NCBI RefSeq assembly: GCF_003270085.1
Contig: NZ_QFDQ01000177.1
Span: 1-64,000, forward strand
DNA: 64,000 bases
Source of the DNA: Streptomyces triticisoli
GTDB taxonomy: Bacteria; Actinomycetota; Actinomycetes; Streptomycetales; Streptomycetaceae
Direction of reading: 5' to 3'
In this document: in pieces, positions 24,292-33,575 of the stretch
Layout of the letters: each line of letters opens with the position of its first letter
How positions within the stretch are numbered: the first letter of the stretch is position 1
Position numbers and translations under genes: made by a program
The notes under the pieces: generated by a model
What the model was told of the DNA's origin: nothing
Databases searched by the model: none
The model's input: only the letters and a program-made list of their open reading frames with translations

Positions 24292-24495
24292 ATGGCAAAG
24301 GCGCTTCTCGGTTACGTCGGCGGCTCCGACCCGCGACTCCTCGCCGAGATGCGACGGCTCCAGCAGCGCGTCCAGGACCTGGAATCCGAGCTGGTACGGA
24401 TCCAGGCGGAGAACGACGCGCTGGCGGCTGCCGCTTCTCACGACAGGATCATGGAGCGCGTCGACGCACACCAGGCGGAGCCTGCGCTCACCTGA
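24292..24495 (+). CDS. Small coiled-coil protein, unknown function
   Basis: A 67-aa protein starting MAKALLGYVGGSDPRLLAEM at ATG 24292, with GGAGG (24277-24281) at good spacing. Residues about 17-45 are a heptad-like coiled coil (MRRLQQRVQDLESELVRIQAENDALAAAA). Similar short proteins are conserved upstream of smc in streptomycetes (family knowledge, no function). The longer in-frame extension upstream is not supported. A strong terminator follows, so it is probably monocistronic. Confidence 0.85.
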   Translation: MAKALLGYVGGSDPRLLAEMRRLQQRVQDLESELVRIQAENDALAAAASHDRIMERVDAHQAEPALT

Positions 24496-24562
24496 TCACT
24501 GCATCGCACAACGACACAGTGGTTGGGTTGCCCGTATCAACCGCTCAGTTGTCAGATGTTGC

Positions 24563-24590
24563 AAGGGACGCCTCGGCGTCCCTTCTTTCT
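24563..24590 (+). terminator. Intrinsic terminator after the small coiled-coil gene
   Basis: AAGGGACGC and its complement form a stem across 24563-24584 with a tight loop, followed by CTTTCTTC. This separates the small gene from smc. Confidence 0.8.
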
Positions 24591-24724
24591 TCCCCCGGCC
24601 TTTCCCGCCCCGCGCATCCTTTCACCATCTCAACCTCTGGTGTGCCCTGCATGTTCATGCGTGAAACCGCGCGGTTGCGAGGGTTCGTGGAATGGGATAA
24701 CGGCGGCGGGTAAAGTCCGAAGCC

Positions 24725-27700
24725 GTGCACCTCAAGGCCCTGACCCTCCGCGGGTTCAAGTCGTTCGCCTCGGCGACCACGCTCCGGTTCGAACCGGGGA
24801 TCACGTGCGTCGTCGGACCGAACGGCTCGGGCAAGTCCAATGTGGTGGACGCGCTCAGCTGGGTCATGGGCGAACAGGGCGCCAAATCGCTGCGCGGCGG
24901 CAAGATGGAGGACGTCATCTTCGCCGGCACCACCGGGCGTCCGCCGCTCGGCCGCGCCGAGGTGTCGCTGACCATCGACAACTCCGACGGGGCGCTGCCC
25001 ATCGAGTACGCCGAGGTCACCATCACACGGATCATGTTCCGCAACGGCGGCAGCGAGTACCAGATCAACGGCGACACCTGCCGGCTGCTCGACATCCAGG
25101 AGCTGCTGTCGGACTCCGGCATCGGCCGCGAGATGCACGTCATCGTCGGGCAGGGCCAGCTCGACTCCGTCCTGCACGCCGACCCCATGGGCCGCCGCGC
25201 CTTCATCGAGGAGGCCGCAGGCGTCCTCAAGCACCGCAAGCGCAAGGAGAAGGCGCTCAGGAAACTGGACGCGATGCAGGCCAACCTCGCGCGCGTGCAG
25301 GACCTCACCGACGAACTGCGCCGCCAGCTCAAGCCGCTGGGCCGGCAGGCGGCGGTCGCCCGCCGGGCGGCGGTCATCCAGGCCGACCTCCGCGACGCCC
25401 GCCTGCGCCTGCTGGCCGACGACCTCGTACGTCTCCGCGAGGCCCTGAAGACCGAGATCGCCGACGAGGCGGCCCTGAAGGAACGCAAGGAGGCCGCCGA
25501 GCAGGAACTGAGGAAGGCCCTGCGGCGCGAGGCCCTGCTGGAGGACGAGGTGCGCCGGCTCGCCCCGCGCCTGCAGCGTGCCCAGCAGACCTGGTACGAG
25601 CTGTCCCAGCTCGCCGAACGCGTGCGCGGCACGATCTCGCTCGCCGACGCGCGCGTGAAGAGCGCCACCTCCGCGCCGCCCGAGGAGCGGCGCGGCCGCG
25701 ACCCGGAGGACCTGGAGCGCGAGGCCGCCCGGATCCGCGAGCAGGAGGCCGAGCTGGAGGCGGCCCTCGAAGCGGCTCAGCGGGCACTGGACGACACCGT
25801 CGCCCACCGCGCCGAGCTGGAACGCGAACTCGCCGTCGAGGAGCGCCGCCTGAAGGACGCGGCCCGCGCCGTCGCCGACCGCCGCGAGGGCCTGGCCCGG
25901 CTCAGCGGCCAGGTGAACGCGGCCCGCTCGCGCGCCGCCTCCGCCCAGGCCGAGATCGACCGGCTGGCCGCCGCCCGGGACGAGGCCCAGGAACGGGCCG
26001 TCCACGCCCAGGAGGAGTACGAGGCCCTCAAGGCCGAGGTCGACGGCCTCGACGCCGGCGACGAAGAGCTCGCCGGCCGGCACGAGGCGGCCAAGGCGGC
26101 CCTCGCCGAGGCGGAGGCCGCCCTCTCGGCCGCCCGCGAGGCCGTCACGGCGGCCGAACGCGAACGGGCGGCGACCCGGGCCCGCCACGACGCCCTGGCC
26201 ACCGGCCTGCGCCGCAAGGACGGCACCGGCGCCCTGCTCGACGCGAGAGACCGCCTCATCGGCCTCCTGGGCCCCGCCGCCGAACTCCTGACGGTCACCC
26301 CCGGCCACGAAACCCCCCTGGCCACCGCCTTCGGCACCGCCGCCGACGCCCTCGCGGTCACCTCCCCCTCCGCGGCCGCGGACGCCCTCCGCCTCCTGCG
26401 CAAACAGGACGCGGGCCGCGCGGCCCTGCTCCTCGCGGCCTCCGACGTGCCGGGGAGCGAGCGGGCCGAGGACCGTACCGCGGCCGGACACCCCTTCGCC
26501 GCCGACCTCGTCGGCGGTCCCGCCGAACTGATGCCCGCCGTACGTCGCCTGCTGCGGGGGATCGTCGTCGTCGGCACGCTGGAGGACGCCGAGGACCTGG
26601 TCCGGGCTCGGCCCGACCTCACGGCCGTGACCGCGGAAGGGGATCTGCTCGGGGCGCACTTCGCGCAGGGCGGGTCCGCCGGCGCGCCCAGTCTGCTGGA
26701 GGTACAGGCCGCCGTGGACGAGGCCGCCGCCGAGCTCGAAGAGCTCGCCGTACGGTGCGAGGAGCTGACCGAGGCACAGCAGCGGGCCGGAGAGCACCGC
26801 GAGGAGCACGCCGCCCTGGTCGAGGAGCTGGGCGAGCGGCGGCGGGCCGCCGACCGGGAGAAATCCGCCGTGGCCCAGCAGCTCGGCCGGCTCGCCGGGC
26901 AGGCGCGCGGCGCCGCCGGGGAGGCCGAACGGTCCACAGCCGCCGCCGCCCGCGCCCAGGAGGCCCTCGACGAGGCGCTCCAAGAGGTCGAGGAACTCGC
27001 CGAACGGCTCGCCGTCGCCGAGGAGACGCCGATCGAGGAGGAGCCCGACACCTCCGTACGGGACCGGCTCGCCGCCGACGGCGCCAACGCCCGCCAGACC
27101 GAGATGGAGGCCCGCCTCCAGGTCCGTACGCACGAGGAACGTGTCAAGGGACTGGCCGGCCGGGCCGACTCCCTGGACCGGGCCGCCCGCGCCGAACGCG
27201 AGGCACGCGCGCGTGCCGAGCAGCGGCGCGCCCGGCTGCGCCATGAGGCGGCCGTCGCCGGGGCGGTCGCCTCCGGCACCCGGCAGCTGCTCGCACACGT
27301 CGAGGTCTCCGTGGCCCGCGCCGAGCGGGAACGCGCCGCCGCCGAGGCCGCGAAGGCCCGGCGCGAGCAGGAACTGACCGCCGCCCGCGCCGAGGGACGC
27401 GAGCTCAAGGCCGAACTCGACAAGCTGACGGACTCCGTCCACCGCGGCGAGGTCCTCGGCGCCGAGAAGCGGCTGCGCATCGAACAGCTGGAGACCAGGG
27501 CGTTGGAGGAACTCGGTGTCGAACCGGCGGGGCTGGTGGCGGAGTACGGGCCGCACCAGCTCGTGCCGCCCTCACCGCCCGCCGAGGGCGAGCAGCTGCC
27601 GGAGGCTGAATCCGACAGCGGCTCCGCCGCGGGCTCGCATCCGCGCAACCGGCCCCGCCCCTTCGCGCGGGCCGAGCAGGAGAAGCGGCTGAAGGCCGCC

Positions 27701-28312
27701 GAGCGCGCCTACCGGCAGCTCGGCAAGGTCAACCCGCTGGCCCTGGAGGAGTTCGCGGCACTGGAGGAACGCCACAAGTTCCTCAGTGAGCAGCTCGAGG
27801 ACCTCAAGAAGACCCGAGCCGACCTCCTCCAGGTCGTCAAGGAGGTCGACGAGCGCGTCGAGCAGGTCTTCACCGAGGCCTACCGGGACACCGCCCGCGA
27901 GTTCGAGGGAGTCTTCGGCCGGCTCTTCCCGGGCGGCGAGGGACGTCTCGTACTGACCGACCCCGACAACATGCTCACCACGGGCGTCGACGTCGAGGCC
28001 CGCCCGCCGGGCAAGAAGGTCAAGCGGCTGTCCCTGCTCTCCGGCGGCGAGCGGTCGCTGACGGCCGTCGCACTGCTCGTGTCCATCTTCAAGGCCCGCC
28101 CGAGCCCGTTCTACGTCATGGACGAGGTCGAGGCCGCCCTGGACGACACCAACCTCCAGCGGCTGATCCGGATCATGCAGGAGCTGCAGGAGACCTCGCA
28201 ACTCATCGTGATCACGCACCAGAAGCGCACCATGGAAGTGGCGGACGCGCTCTACGGCGTCTCCATGCAGGGCGACGGTGTGTCGAAGGTCATCAGCCAG
28301 CGGCTGCGCTAG
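24725..28312 (+). CDS. smc: Chromosome segregation protein SMC
   Basis: A 1195-aa SMC ATPase that organises and segregates chromosomes, notably during sporulation septation. Walker A GPNGSGKS is at residues 31-38; long coiled coils flank a hinge (about residues 500-650, starting LLGPAAELLTVTPGHETPLA); the C-terminal signature LSGGERSLTAVALL starts near residue 1105 and Walker B DEVEAALDD near 1132. GTG at 24725 has no Shine-Dalgarno; TAAAGT (24711-24716) ends eight nucleotides upstream, suggesting leaderless mRNA. No scpA/scpB lies in the window. A very long antisense ORF over this gene is a GC artefact. Confidence 0.97.
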   Translation: MHLKALTLRGFKSFASATTLRFEPGITCVVGPNGSGKSNVVDALSWVMGEQGAKSLRGGKMEDVIFAGTTGRPPLGRAEVSLTIDNSDGALPIEYAEVTITRIMFRNGGSEYQINGDTCRLLDIQELLSDSGIGREMHVIVGQGQLDSVLHADPMGRRAFIEEAAGVLKHRKRKEKALRKLDAMQANLARVQDLTDELRRQLKPLGRQAAVARRAAVIQADLRDARLRLLADDLVRLREALKTEIADEAALKERKEAAEQELRKALRREALLEDEVRRLAPRLQRAQQTWYELSQLAERVRGTISLADARVKSATSAPPEERRGRDPEDLEREAARIREQEAELEAALEAAQRALDDTVAHRAELERELAVEERRLKDAARAVADRREGLARLSGQVNAARSRAASAQAEIDRLAAARDEAQERAVHAQEEYEALKAEVDGLDAGDEELAGRHEAAKAALAEAEAALSAAREAVTAAERERAATRARHDALATGLRRKDGTGALLDARDRLIGLLGPAAELLTVTPGHETPLATAFGTAADALAVTSPSAAADALRLLRKQDAGRAALLLAASDVPGSERAEDRTAAGHPFAADLVGGPAELMPAVRRLLRGIVVVGTLEDAEDLVRARPDLTAVTAEGDLLGAHFAQGGSAGAPSLLEVQAAVDEAAAELEELAVRCEELTEAQQRAGEHREEHAALVEELGERRRAADREKSAVAQQLGRLAGQARGAAGEAERSTAAAARAQEALDEALQEVEELAERLAVAEETPIEEEPDTSVRDRLAADGANARQTEMEARLQVRTHEERVKGLAGRADSLDRAARAEREARARAEQRRARLRHEAAVAGAVASGTRQLLAHVEVSVARAERERAAAEAAKARREQELTAARAEGRELKAELDKLTDSVHRGEVLGAEKRLRIEQLETRALEELGVEPAGLVAEYGPHQLVPPSPPAEGEQLPEAESDSGSAAGSHPRNRPRPFARAEQEKRLKAAERAYRQLGKVNPLALEEFAALEERHKFLSEQLEDLKKTRADLLQVVKEVDERVEQVFTEAYRDTAREFEGVFGRLFPGGEGRLVLTDPDNMLTTGVDVEARPPGKKVKRLSLLSGGERSLTAVALLVSIFKARPSPFYVMDEVEAALDDTNLQRLIRIMQELQETSQLIVITHQKRTMEVADALYGVSMQGDGVSKVISQRLR

Positions 28313-28416
28313 CCGAAGCACGGGCCCGGACGGAGGCCCCGCCGCGAGAACTCCCTTGCCATGGACCCCGCGTGCCGCCGCGACTTCGGGGTAGTCGGAT
28401 CATGTCCAGTGCTTGA

Positions 28417-28512
28417 CTACAGCACTTGAACATAAACCCACCCAGTGGTGCCGTAAAAGTTCATGTAGTAGCAGGTAGCAGCAGGGGTATTGACTTCGAT
28501 ATTTGAAGACAT
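28417..28512 (-). CDS. Possible 31-aa peptide ORF in an A+T-rich island
   Basis: On the minus strand an ATG at 28512 opens a 31-codon frame: MSSNIEVNTPAATC, then an aromatic stretch YYMNFYGTTGWVYVQVL. G+C is about 45% against about 72% for the surroundings, and third positions are not G+C-biased, so it is unlike Streptomyces genes. No good Shine-Dalgarno is visible. It could be a transferred peptide gene (for example a RiPP or toxin-like precursor), or a relic. No modification or export gene is adjacent. Confidence 0.3.
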   Translation of the reverse strand: MSSNIEVNTPAATCYYMNFYGTTGWVYVQVL

Positions 28513-28603
28513 GGTCTCTGCGGCGTTGCTTTTGCCTTCAGATCTCACCTGAAAGGGCTGCCCCCCACCCCGGCAGCGTTGCCGGTGCGCCCGAGGAGTA
28601 CAC

Positions 28604-30022
28604 GTGACAAGCACAGAGCAGGCCCCCAGGCCAGGAGCCAGTACGGCTCATCCCGATCATCTCGGGCACGTCATCTTCATCGCGGCGTCGGCCGCCATGG
28701 GCGGTTTCCTCTTCGGTTACGACAGCTCCGTGATCAATGGCGCCGTCGAGGCCATCCGTCACCGCTACGGCATCGGATCCGCGGAGCTGGCCCAGGTCAT
28801 CGCCATCGCCCTGATCGGCTGCGCCGTCGGCGCCGCGACCGCGGGCCGCATAGCCGACCGCATCGGCCGCATCCTGTGCATGCGGATAGCCGCGATCCTG
28901 TTCACCATCAGCTCCATCGGCTCGGCCCTGCCCTTCGCCCTGTGGGACCTCGCCTTCTGGCGCATCATCGGCGGCTTCGCCATCGGCATGGCCTCCGTCA
29001 TCGGCCCCGCCTACATCGCCGAGGTCGCCCCGCCCGCCTACCGCGGTCGCCTGGGTTCCTTCCAGCAGGCCGCGATCGTCGTCGGCATCGCCATATCCCA
29101 GCTGGTCAACTGGGGTCTGCTCCACGCCGCCGGCGGCAACCAGCGCGGCCGTCTGATCGGCCTGGAGGCCTGGCAGGTCATGCTGGGCGTGATGGTCATC
29201 CCGGCCGTGCTGTACGGGCTGCTCTCCTTCGTCATCCCCGAGTCCCCGCGCTTCCTGGTCTCCGTCGGCCGCCGCGCCCGCGCCCGCGAGATCCTCGCCG
29301 AGGTCGAGGGCAGGGACGTCGACCTCGACGCCCGTGTGGCCGAGATCGAGACCGCCATGAGGCGCGAGCACAAGCCCAGCTTCAAGGACCTGCTCGGCGA
29401 CAGCTTCCTCTTCAAGCGGATCGTCTGGATCGGCATCGGCCTGTCCGCCTTCCAGCAGTTCGTCGGCATCAACGTCGCGTTCTACTACTCCACGACGCTG
29501 TGGCAGTCGGTCGGCATCAACCCGACGGACTCGTTCCTCTACTCGTTCACGACATCGATCATCAACATCGTCGGCACCGTGATCGCGATGATCTTCGTGG
29601 ACCGCATCGGCCGCAAGCCGCTCGCGCTCATCGGCTCGGCCGGGATGGTCGTCGGCCTGGGTCTGGAGGCCTGGGCGTTCTCGCACCCCCTGGTCAACGG
29701 CAAGCTGCCGGCCCCCCAGGGCCTGATCGCCCTGCTCGCCGCCCACCTCTTCGTCCTCTTCTTCGCCCTGTCCTGGGGTGTGGTCGTCTGGGTCCTGCTC
29801 GGTGAGATGTTCCCGAACAGGATCCGCGCCGCCGCCCTGGGCGTGGCTGCCTCCGCCCAGTGGATCGCCAACTGGGCCATCACCGCGAGCTTCCCGTCGC
29901 TGGCCGACTGGAACCTCTCCGGCACCTACATGATCTACACGTTCTTCGCGGCGCTCTCCATCCCGTTCGTCCTGAAGTTCGTCAAGGAGACGAAGGGCAG
30001 GGCGCTGGAGGAGATGGGATGA
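28604..30022 (+). CDS. glcP: Glucose/sugar permease of the major facilitator superfamily (GlcP type)
   Basis: A 472-aa, 12-helix sugar porter. Motifs: GRIADRIGR after helix 2, PESPRFL after helix 6, FVDRIGRKPLALIG in the second half, and QQFVGINVAFYYS of hexose binding. In S. coelicolor the gene following smc is glcP1, the main glucose permease, and this has the same position and size, so glucose/H+ symport is the likely role. GTG at 28604 follows GAGGAG. An unknown repeat begins directly after the TGA. Confidence 0.88.
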   Translation: MTSTEQAPRPGASTAHPDHLGHVIFIAASAAMGGFLFGYDSSVINGAVEAIRHRYGIGSAELAQVIAIALIGCAVGAATAGRIADRIGRILCMRIAAILFTISSIGSALPFALWDLAFWRIIGGFAIGMASVIGPAYIAEVAPPAYRGRLGSFQQAAIVVGIAISQLVNWGLLHAAGGNQRGRLIGLEAWQVMLGVMVIPAVLYGLLSFVIPESPRFLVSVGRRARAREILAEVEGRDVDLDARVAEIETAMRREHKPSFKDLLGDSFLFKRIVWIGIGLSAFQQFVGINVAFYYSTTLWQSVGINPTDSFLYSFTTSIINIVGTVIAMIFVDRIGRKPLALIGSAGMVVGLGLEAWAFSHPLVNGKLPAPQGLIALLAAHLFVLFFALSWGVVVWVLLGEMFPNRIRAAALGVAASAQWIANWAITASFPSLADWNLSGTYMIYTFFAALSIPFVLKFVKETKGRALEEMG

Positions 30023-30301
30023 CCGTTCCCGGGCAGTGAGCGGGAGCGAGTCCGCTCGCAGGCACGCCCCGAACGGGTTGGGGCGCACATCGGCGTCCCC
30101 CGCGACCGGAGGACGCCGATGTGCACGCCTTGCGGCCTGGCCATGTGGATGCGGCCAGAGGCGGCGGGGAGGCCCTGAACCATCTCGCTGGTGGAGCAGG
30201 GGCCCCGTACTCCCTCCCCCGGAGGGGGCGCCCCCGGGCACCGCACCCGGCGTCCCGGATCGCACGGCAGCGTCCCCCCGGCCGGCCCAGCACGCCGCAA
30301 G
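30022..30301. repeat. Unknown intergenic repeat, copy 2 (long form)
   Basis: Starts at the last base of the glcP stop codon and runs about 280 bp; both ends match the copy at 14120-14274. The extra internal part holds a 14-bp perfect stem (GCACATCGGCGTCC at about 30086-30099, complement ending near 30124) and a CTCCCCCGGAGGGGG hairpin. As in copy 1 it sits between a plus-strand stop codon and the next gene. No coding potential is convincing. It may double as a terminator for glcP and the convergent permease gene. Confidence 0.7.
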
Positions 30302-30322
30302 GCCGTCAGCCGCCCGGCCCGG

Positions 30323-31846
30323 TCACCGCCCGGGCGGGGCGGCGGTTTTCGCCGGCGAGTCCCACCCGCGGACGAGGGGAGTCGGGGCGCTTCGGACGCC
30401 CAGGGGTTCCAGCCGCTCGACGGGCTTCGCGGTGGCCGCCGCCCGGGGCGGTACCGGCGGCTTGGGCAGCACCAGGTACAGCAGGCCGGAGATCACAATC
30501 GTCGCGATCCAGCCGAGGCCGTACTCGCCGATGACGTTGTTCCCGGCCAGCGGGCCGGTGAACCAGACGGAGGTGGTGAACATCAGCCCCGCGGCGAGGC
30601 CGGTCGCCCAGGCGGTGACCGCGGCGGGGGAGAAGCCGCCCCGGTACCAGTAGGCGCTGGTGCGGCTGGTGTCGGCCATGGCCCGGCCGTCGTACTCCGT
30701 GCGCCGCAGCATGTCCGCGCCGAAGACACCGACCCAGGCGGAGAAGGCGACCGCGAGCAGCGACAGGAAGGCGATGAACGAGCCCAGGAAACTGGTCGCC
30801 ACCAGCATCAGCACACCGCCGAACACCAGAGAGATCACGGCGTTGACCGACACCGCCCAGTGGCGCGGCACCTTGAAACCCAGGGTCTGCGCGGTGAAGC
30901 CGGCCGAGTACATCGACATCGCGTTGATCAGCAGCATGCCGATCAGCGCGATCAGCAGATACGGCACCGCGATCCAGGTCGGCAGGATCCTCCCGAGGAA
31001 GGAGACCGGGTCGGCGGCCGAGGCGAGGTCCGGCACGGAGACCGCCATCACCGCGCCCATGAGGACCATCGGCAGGACGACGATGCCGGCGCCGCCGACC
31101 GAGGTGCCCACGATCGCCCTGGCGGAGGCCGTACGCGGCAGATAGCGCGTGAAGTCCGGCGCCGACGGGATCCAGCTGACGCCGCCCGCCGCGACCATGC
31201 CGATACCGGTGATCACCGCGGCCGTCGAACCGGCGGAGTGGGCGAACACCCTCGGCCAGTCGGTGTCCACGATCAGGAAGGCGAGGACCAGGACCGAGAA
31301 CAGACCGAAGAGGTAGGTCGCGTACTTGTTGCACTTCTGCACGGCGTTGATGCCGAGCCCGGAGATCGCGAAGGTCGCGGCGACGAACGCCAGCAGCGTC
31401 ACCATGTCCAGCGCGCTGTTCGCCTTCAGGCCGAACAGGATGTGCAGGATGGTGAGCATCGCGTAGGCACCGACCACCGCGTTGATCGTCTCCCAGCCCC
31501 AGCGGGCCACCCAGATCAGCGAGCCGGGCAGCAGGTTGCCGCGCTGCCCGAAGACCGCCCGGGACAGCGCCATGCCGGGCGCCCCGCCGCGCTTGCCCGC
31601 GATGCCGATGAGCCCGACCAGGCCGTACGACACGACAGGGGCGGCGACGGCGACGACGAGCGCCTGCCAGAGATTGAGGCGGTACGCCACGACGAGGCTC
31701 GCGCCCATGGTGAGCAGCAGCACGCTGATGTTGGCGCCGACCCAGGTGGGGAACAGCTCGCGGGTTCTGGCGGTGCGCTCATGATCGGGCACCTGTTCGA
31801 TGCCGCGGGTTTCCAGTGCGCCTTCTGTCTCGGGGGTCTTGCTCAT
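30323..31846 (-). CDS. NCS1-family cytosine/purine-type permease
   Basis: A 507-aa, 12-helix NCS1 transporter (nucleobase:cation symporter 1). Supporting segments: ELFPTWVGANISVLLLTMGA at helix 1, APGMALSRAVFGQRGNLLPG, and SWIPSAPDFTRYLPR, all typical of CodB/purine permeases. The substrate (cytosine, purines, allantoin or hydantoin) cannot be read from the sequence; no catabolic genes are adjacent. The start at ATG 31846 is followed by a hydrophilic 28-residue N-terminus. It is divergent from ftsY. Confidence 0.85.
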   Translation of the reverse strand: MSKTPETEGALETRGIEQVPDHERTARTRELFPTWVGANISVLLLTMGASLVVAYRLNLWQALVVAVAAPVVSYGLVGLIGIAGKRGGAPGMALSRAVFGQRGNLLPGSLIWVARWGWETINAVVGAYAMLTILHILFGLKANSALDMVTLLAFVAATFAISGLGINAVQKCNKYATYLFGLFSVLVLAFLIVDTDWPRVFAHSAGSTAAVITGIGMVAAGGVSWIPSAPDFTRYLPRTASARAIVGTSVGGAGIVVLPMVLMGAVMAVSVPDLASAADPVSFLGRILPTWIAVPYLLIALIGMLLINAMSMYSAGFTAQTLGFKVPRHWAVSVNAVISLVFGGVLMLVATSFLGSFIAFLSLLAVAFSAWVGVFGADMLRRTEYDGRAMADTSRTSAYWYRGGFSPAAVTAWATGLAAGLMFTTSVWFTGPLAGNNVIGEYGLGWIATIVISGLLYLVLPKPPVPPRAAATAKPVERLEPLGVRSAPTPLVRGWDSPAKTAAPPGR

Positions 31847-32031
31847 GCGGTCTTGCTCATGAAGAAGGGTTCCGTGCCTGGGTCGGGGAGAGGGGAGGGG
31901 GGTTCTGCGCGTATGGACGCGACCCGCCCCATCCTACTTTGATCCGACTTTTGCCATTCAGTGGCGTTTGTCTCCTCGCCGAAGAAACAAGCCCCCTCAG
32001 GCCGGGAACCATGGCTGATACTGGCAGGGTT

Positions 32032-33240
32032 ATGGAAACCATCATCCTTGCTGTAGTCATCGCCGTGGTGGTGCTCGGCGCGCTCGGCGGGCTCATCGTC
32101 GGCAGCAGGCGGAGGAAGCCGCTGCCCCCGCCGCCGCCCACGCCCCCCGACATCACCGCCCCTCCGGCCGAGCCGCACGTGGGCGAGGAGGCCGAGACGC
32201 CGCGCGAGGAGCCGCGGCGGACGATCGAGGAGGTGGACCTGCCCGACGGGTCGGCCCCCGTCGCCGTCGAGGAGCTGCCCGTCGAGGAGCTTCCGGCACC
32301 CGTGATCGAGGTGCCGGAGCCCACCGCCGGCCGTCTGGTCCGGCTGCGCGCCCGCCTCTCCCGCTCGCAGAACGCCCTGGGCAAGGGCCTGCTCACGCTG
32401 CTGTCCCGTGAACACCTCGACGAGGACACCTGGGAGGAGGTCGAGGACACCCTGCTGACCGCCGACGTCGGCGTGCAGCCCACCCAGGAGCTGGTCGAGC
32501 GGCTGCGTGAACGCGTGCGCGTGCTCGGTACCCGCACCCCCGCGGAGCTGCGCGGTCTGCTGCGCGAGGAGCTGCTCACGCTGATCGGCACCGACATGGA
32601 CCGCACCGTGAAGACCGAGCCGGCCACCAGCAAGCCCGGCATCGTGATGGTCGTCGGAGTCAACGGCACCGGCAAGACCACCACGACCGGCAAGCTCGCC
32701 CGCGTGCTGGTCGCCGACGGCCGCAGCGTCGTCCTGGGTGCCGCCGACACCTTCCGCGCGGCCGCTGCCGACCAGCTGCAGACCTGGGGCGAGCGGGTCG
32801 GCGCCTACACCGTGCGCGGCCCGGAGGCCGGCGACCCCGCCTCCGTCGCCTTCGACGCGGTGAAGGAGGGCAAGGAGATGGGCGCCGACGTGGTACTCAT
32901 CGACACCGCCGGCCGCCTGCACACCAAGACCGGCCTCATGGACGAGCTCGGCAAGGTCAAGCGCGTCGTGGAGAAGCACGCCCCGCTGGACGAGGTCCTG
33001 CTCGTACTCGACGCGACCACCGGCCAGAACGGCCTGATCCAGGCCCGCGTCTTCGCCGAGGTCGTCGACATCACCGGCATCGTCCTCACCAAGCTGGACG
33101 GCACGGCCAAGGGCGGCATCGTGGCCGCCGTCCAGCGTGAACTGGGCGTACCGGTCAAGCTGGTCGGCCTCGGCGAGGGCCCGGACGACCTGGCCCCCTT
33201 CGAACCGGAGGCCTTCGTCGACGCCATCATCGGAGACTGA
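32032..33240 (+). CDS. ftsY: Signal recognition particle receptor FtsY
   Basis: A 402-aa SRP receptor GTPase. METIILAVVIAVVVLGALGGL is an N-terminal membrane anchor, followed by an acidic/proline-rich linker, then the NG domain with GVNGTGKTTTTGKLA (G1), DTAGRLHTK (G3) and TKLDGTAKGG (G4). ATG 32032 is preceded by GGCAGGG; an ATG at 32011 would add seven residues before the anchor and is less likely. Its partner Ffh is encoded about 5 kb downstream in this window. Confidence 0.95.
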   Translation: METIILAVVIAVVVLGALGGLIVGSRRRKPLPPPPPTPPDITAPPAEPHVGEEAETPREEPRRTIEEVDLPDGSAPVAVEELPVEELPAPVIEVPEPTAGRLVRLRARLSRSQNALGKGLLTLLSREHLDEDTWEEVEDTLLTADVGVQPTQELVERLRERVRVLGTRTPAELRGLLREELLTLIGTDMDRTVKTEPATSKPGIVMVVGVNGTGKTTTTGKLARVLVADGRSVVLGAADTFRAAAADQLQTWGERVGAYTVRGPEAGDPASVAFDAVKEGKEMGADVVLIDTAGRLHTKTGLMDELGKVKRVVEKHAPLDEVLLVLDATTGQNGLIQARVFAEVVDITGIVLTKLDGTAKGGIVAAVQRELGVPVKLVGLGEGPDDLAPFEPEAFVDAIIGD

Positions 33241-33258
33241 TCCCCACCCACCGAGCGA

Positions 33259-33288
33259 ACGCCCGCCCCGGTCCCCCGGGGCGGGCGT
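33259..33288 (+). terminator. Terminator after ftsY
   Basis: A perfect 12-bp stem (ACGCCCGCCCCG at 33259-33270, complement 33277-33288) with a six-base loop. The remaining spacer to 33575 shows only C-rich DNA and no gene. Confidence 0.75.
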
Positions 33289-33575
33289 CGCTGTCGACAG
33301 GGCCCGCGCGGCGGGGGCCACACTCCCGCAGGCGCCCGAGGCGACGCCGAAACCGAGGGCCGCGCCCCTCGCCCCTCGCCCACCGAGCCCCAGCCGCGAG
33401 CCACATCCACGCCGTGCCGTCGTTGTTCCGTGCCGGGCTGCCGCAGTACGCCGCAGTCGGCGCGCCCGCCGGTCGCTCACCCCCCGCCTGAGCGCGGTCG
33501 GGAGACAGAGATCGAGGGGCCGCGCCGGCGCGGGGCGGTCGTGGGGTTCCTGAGCGGCGGCCGTATGCCCGGCGG

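Noticed and set aside
24545-27556. 1003-codon minus-strand frame opposite smc
   Set aside because: Shadow of the smc codon bias; no domain features and no start signals.
33289-33553. Forward frame continuing past ftsY
   Set aside because: It starts inside ftsY in another frame, is Pro/Arg-rich and has no initiation signal.
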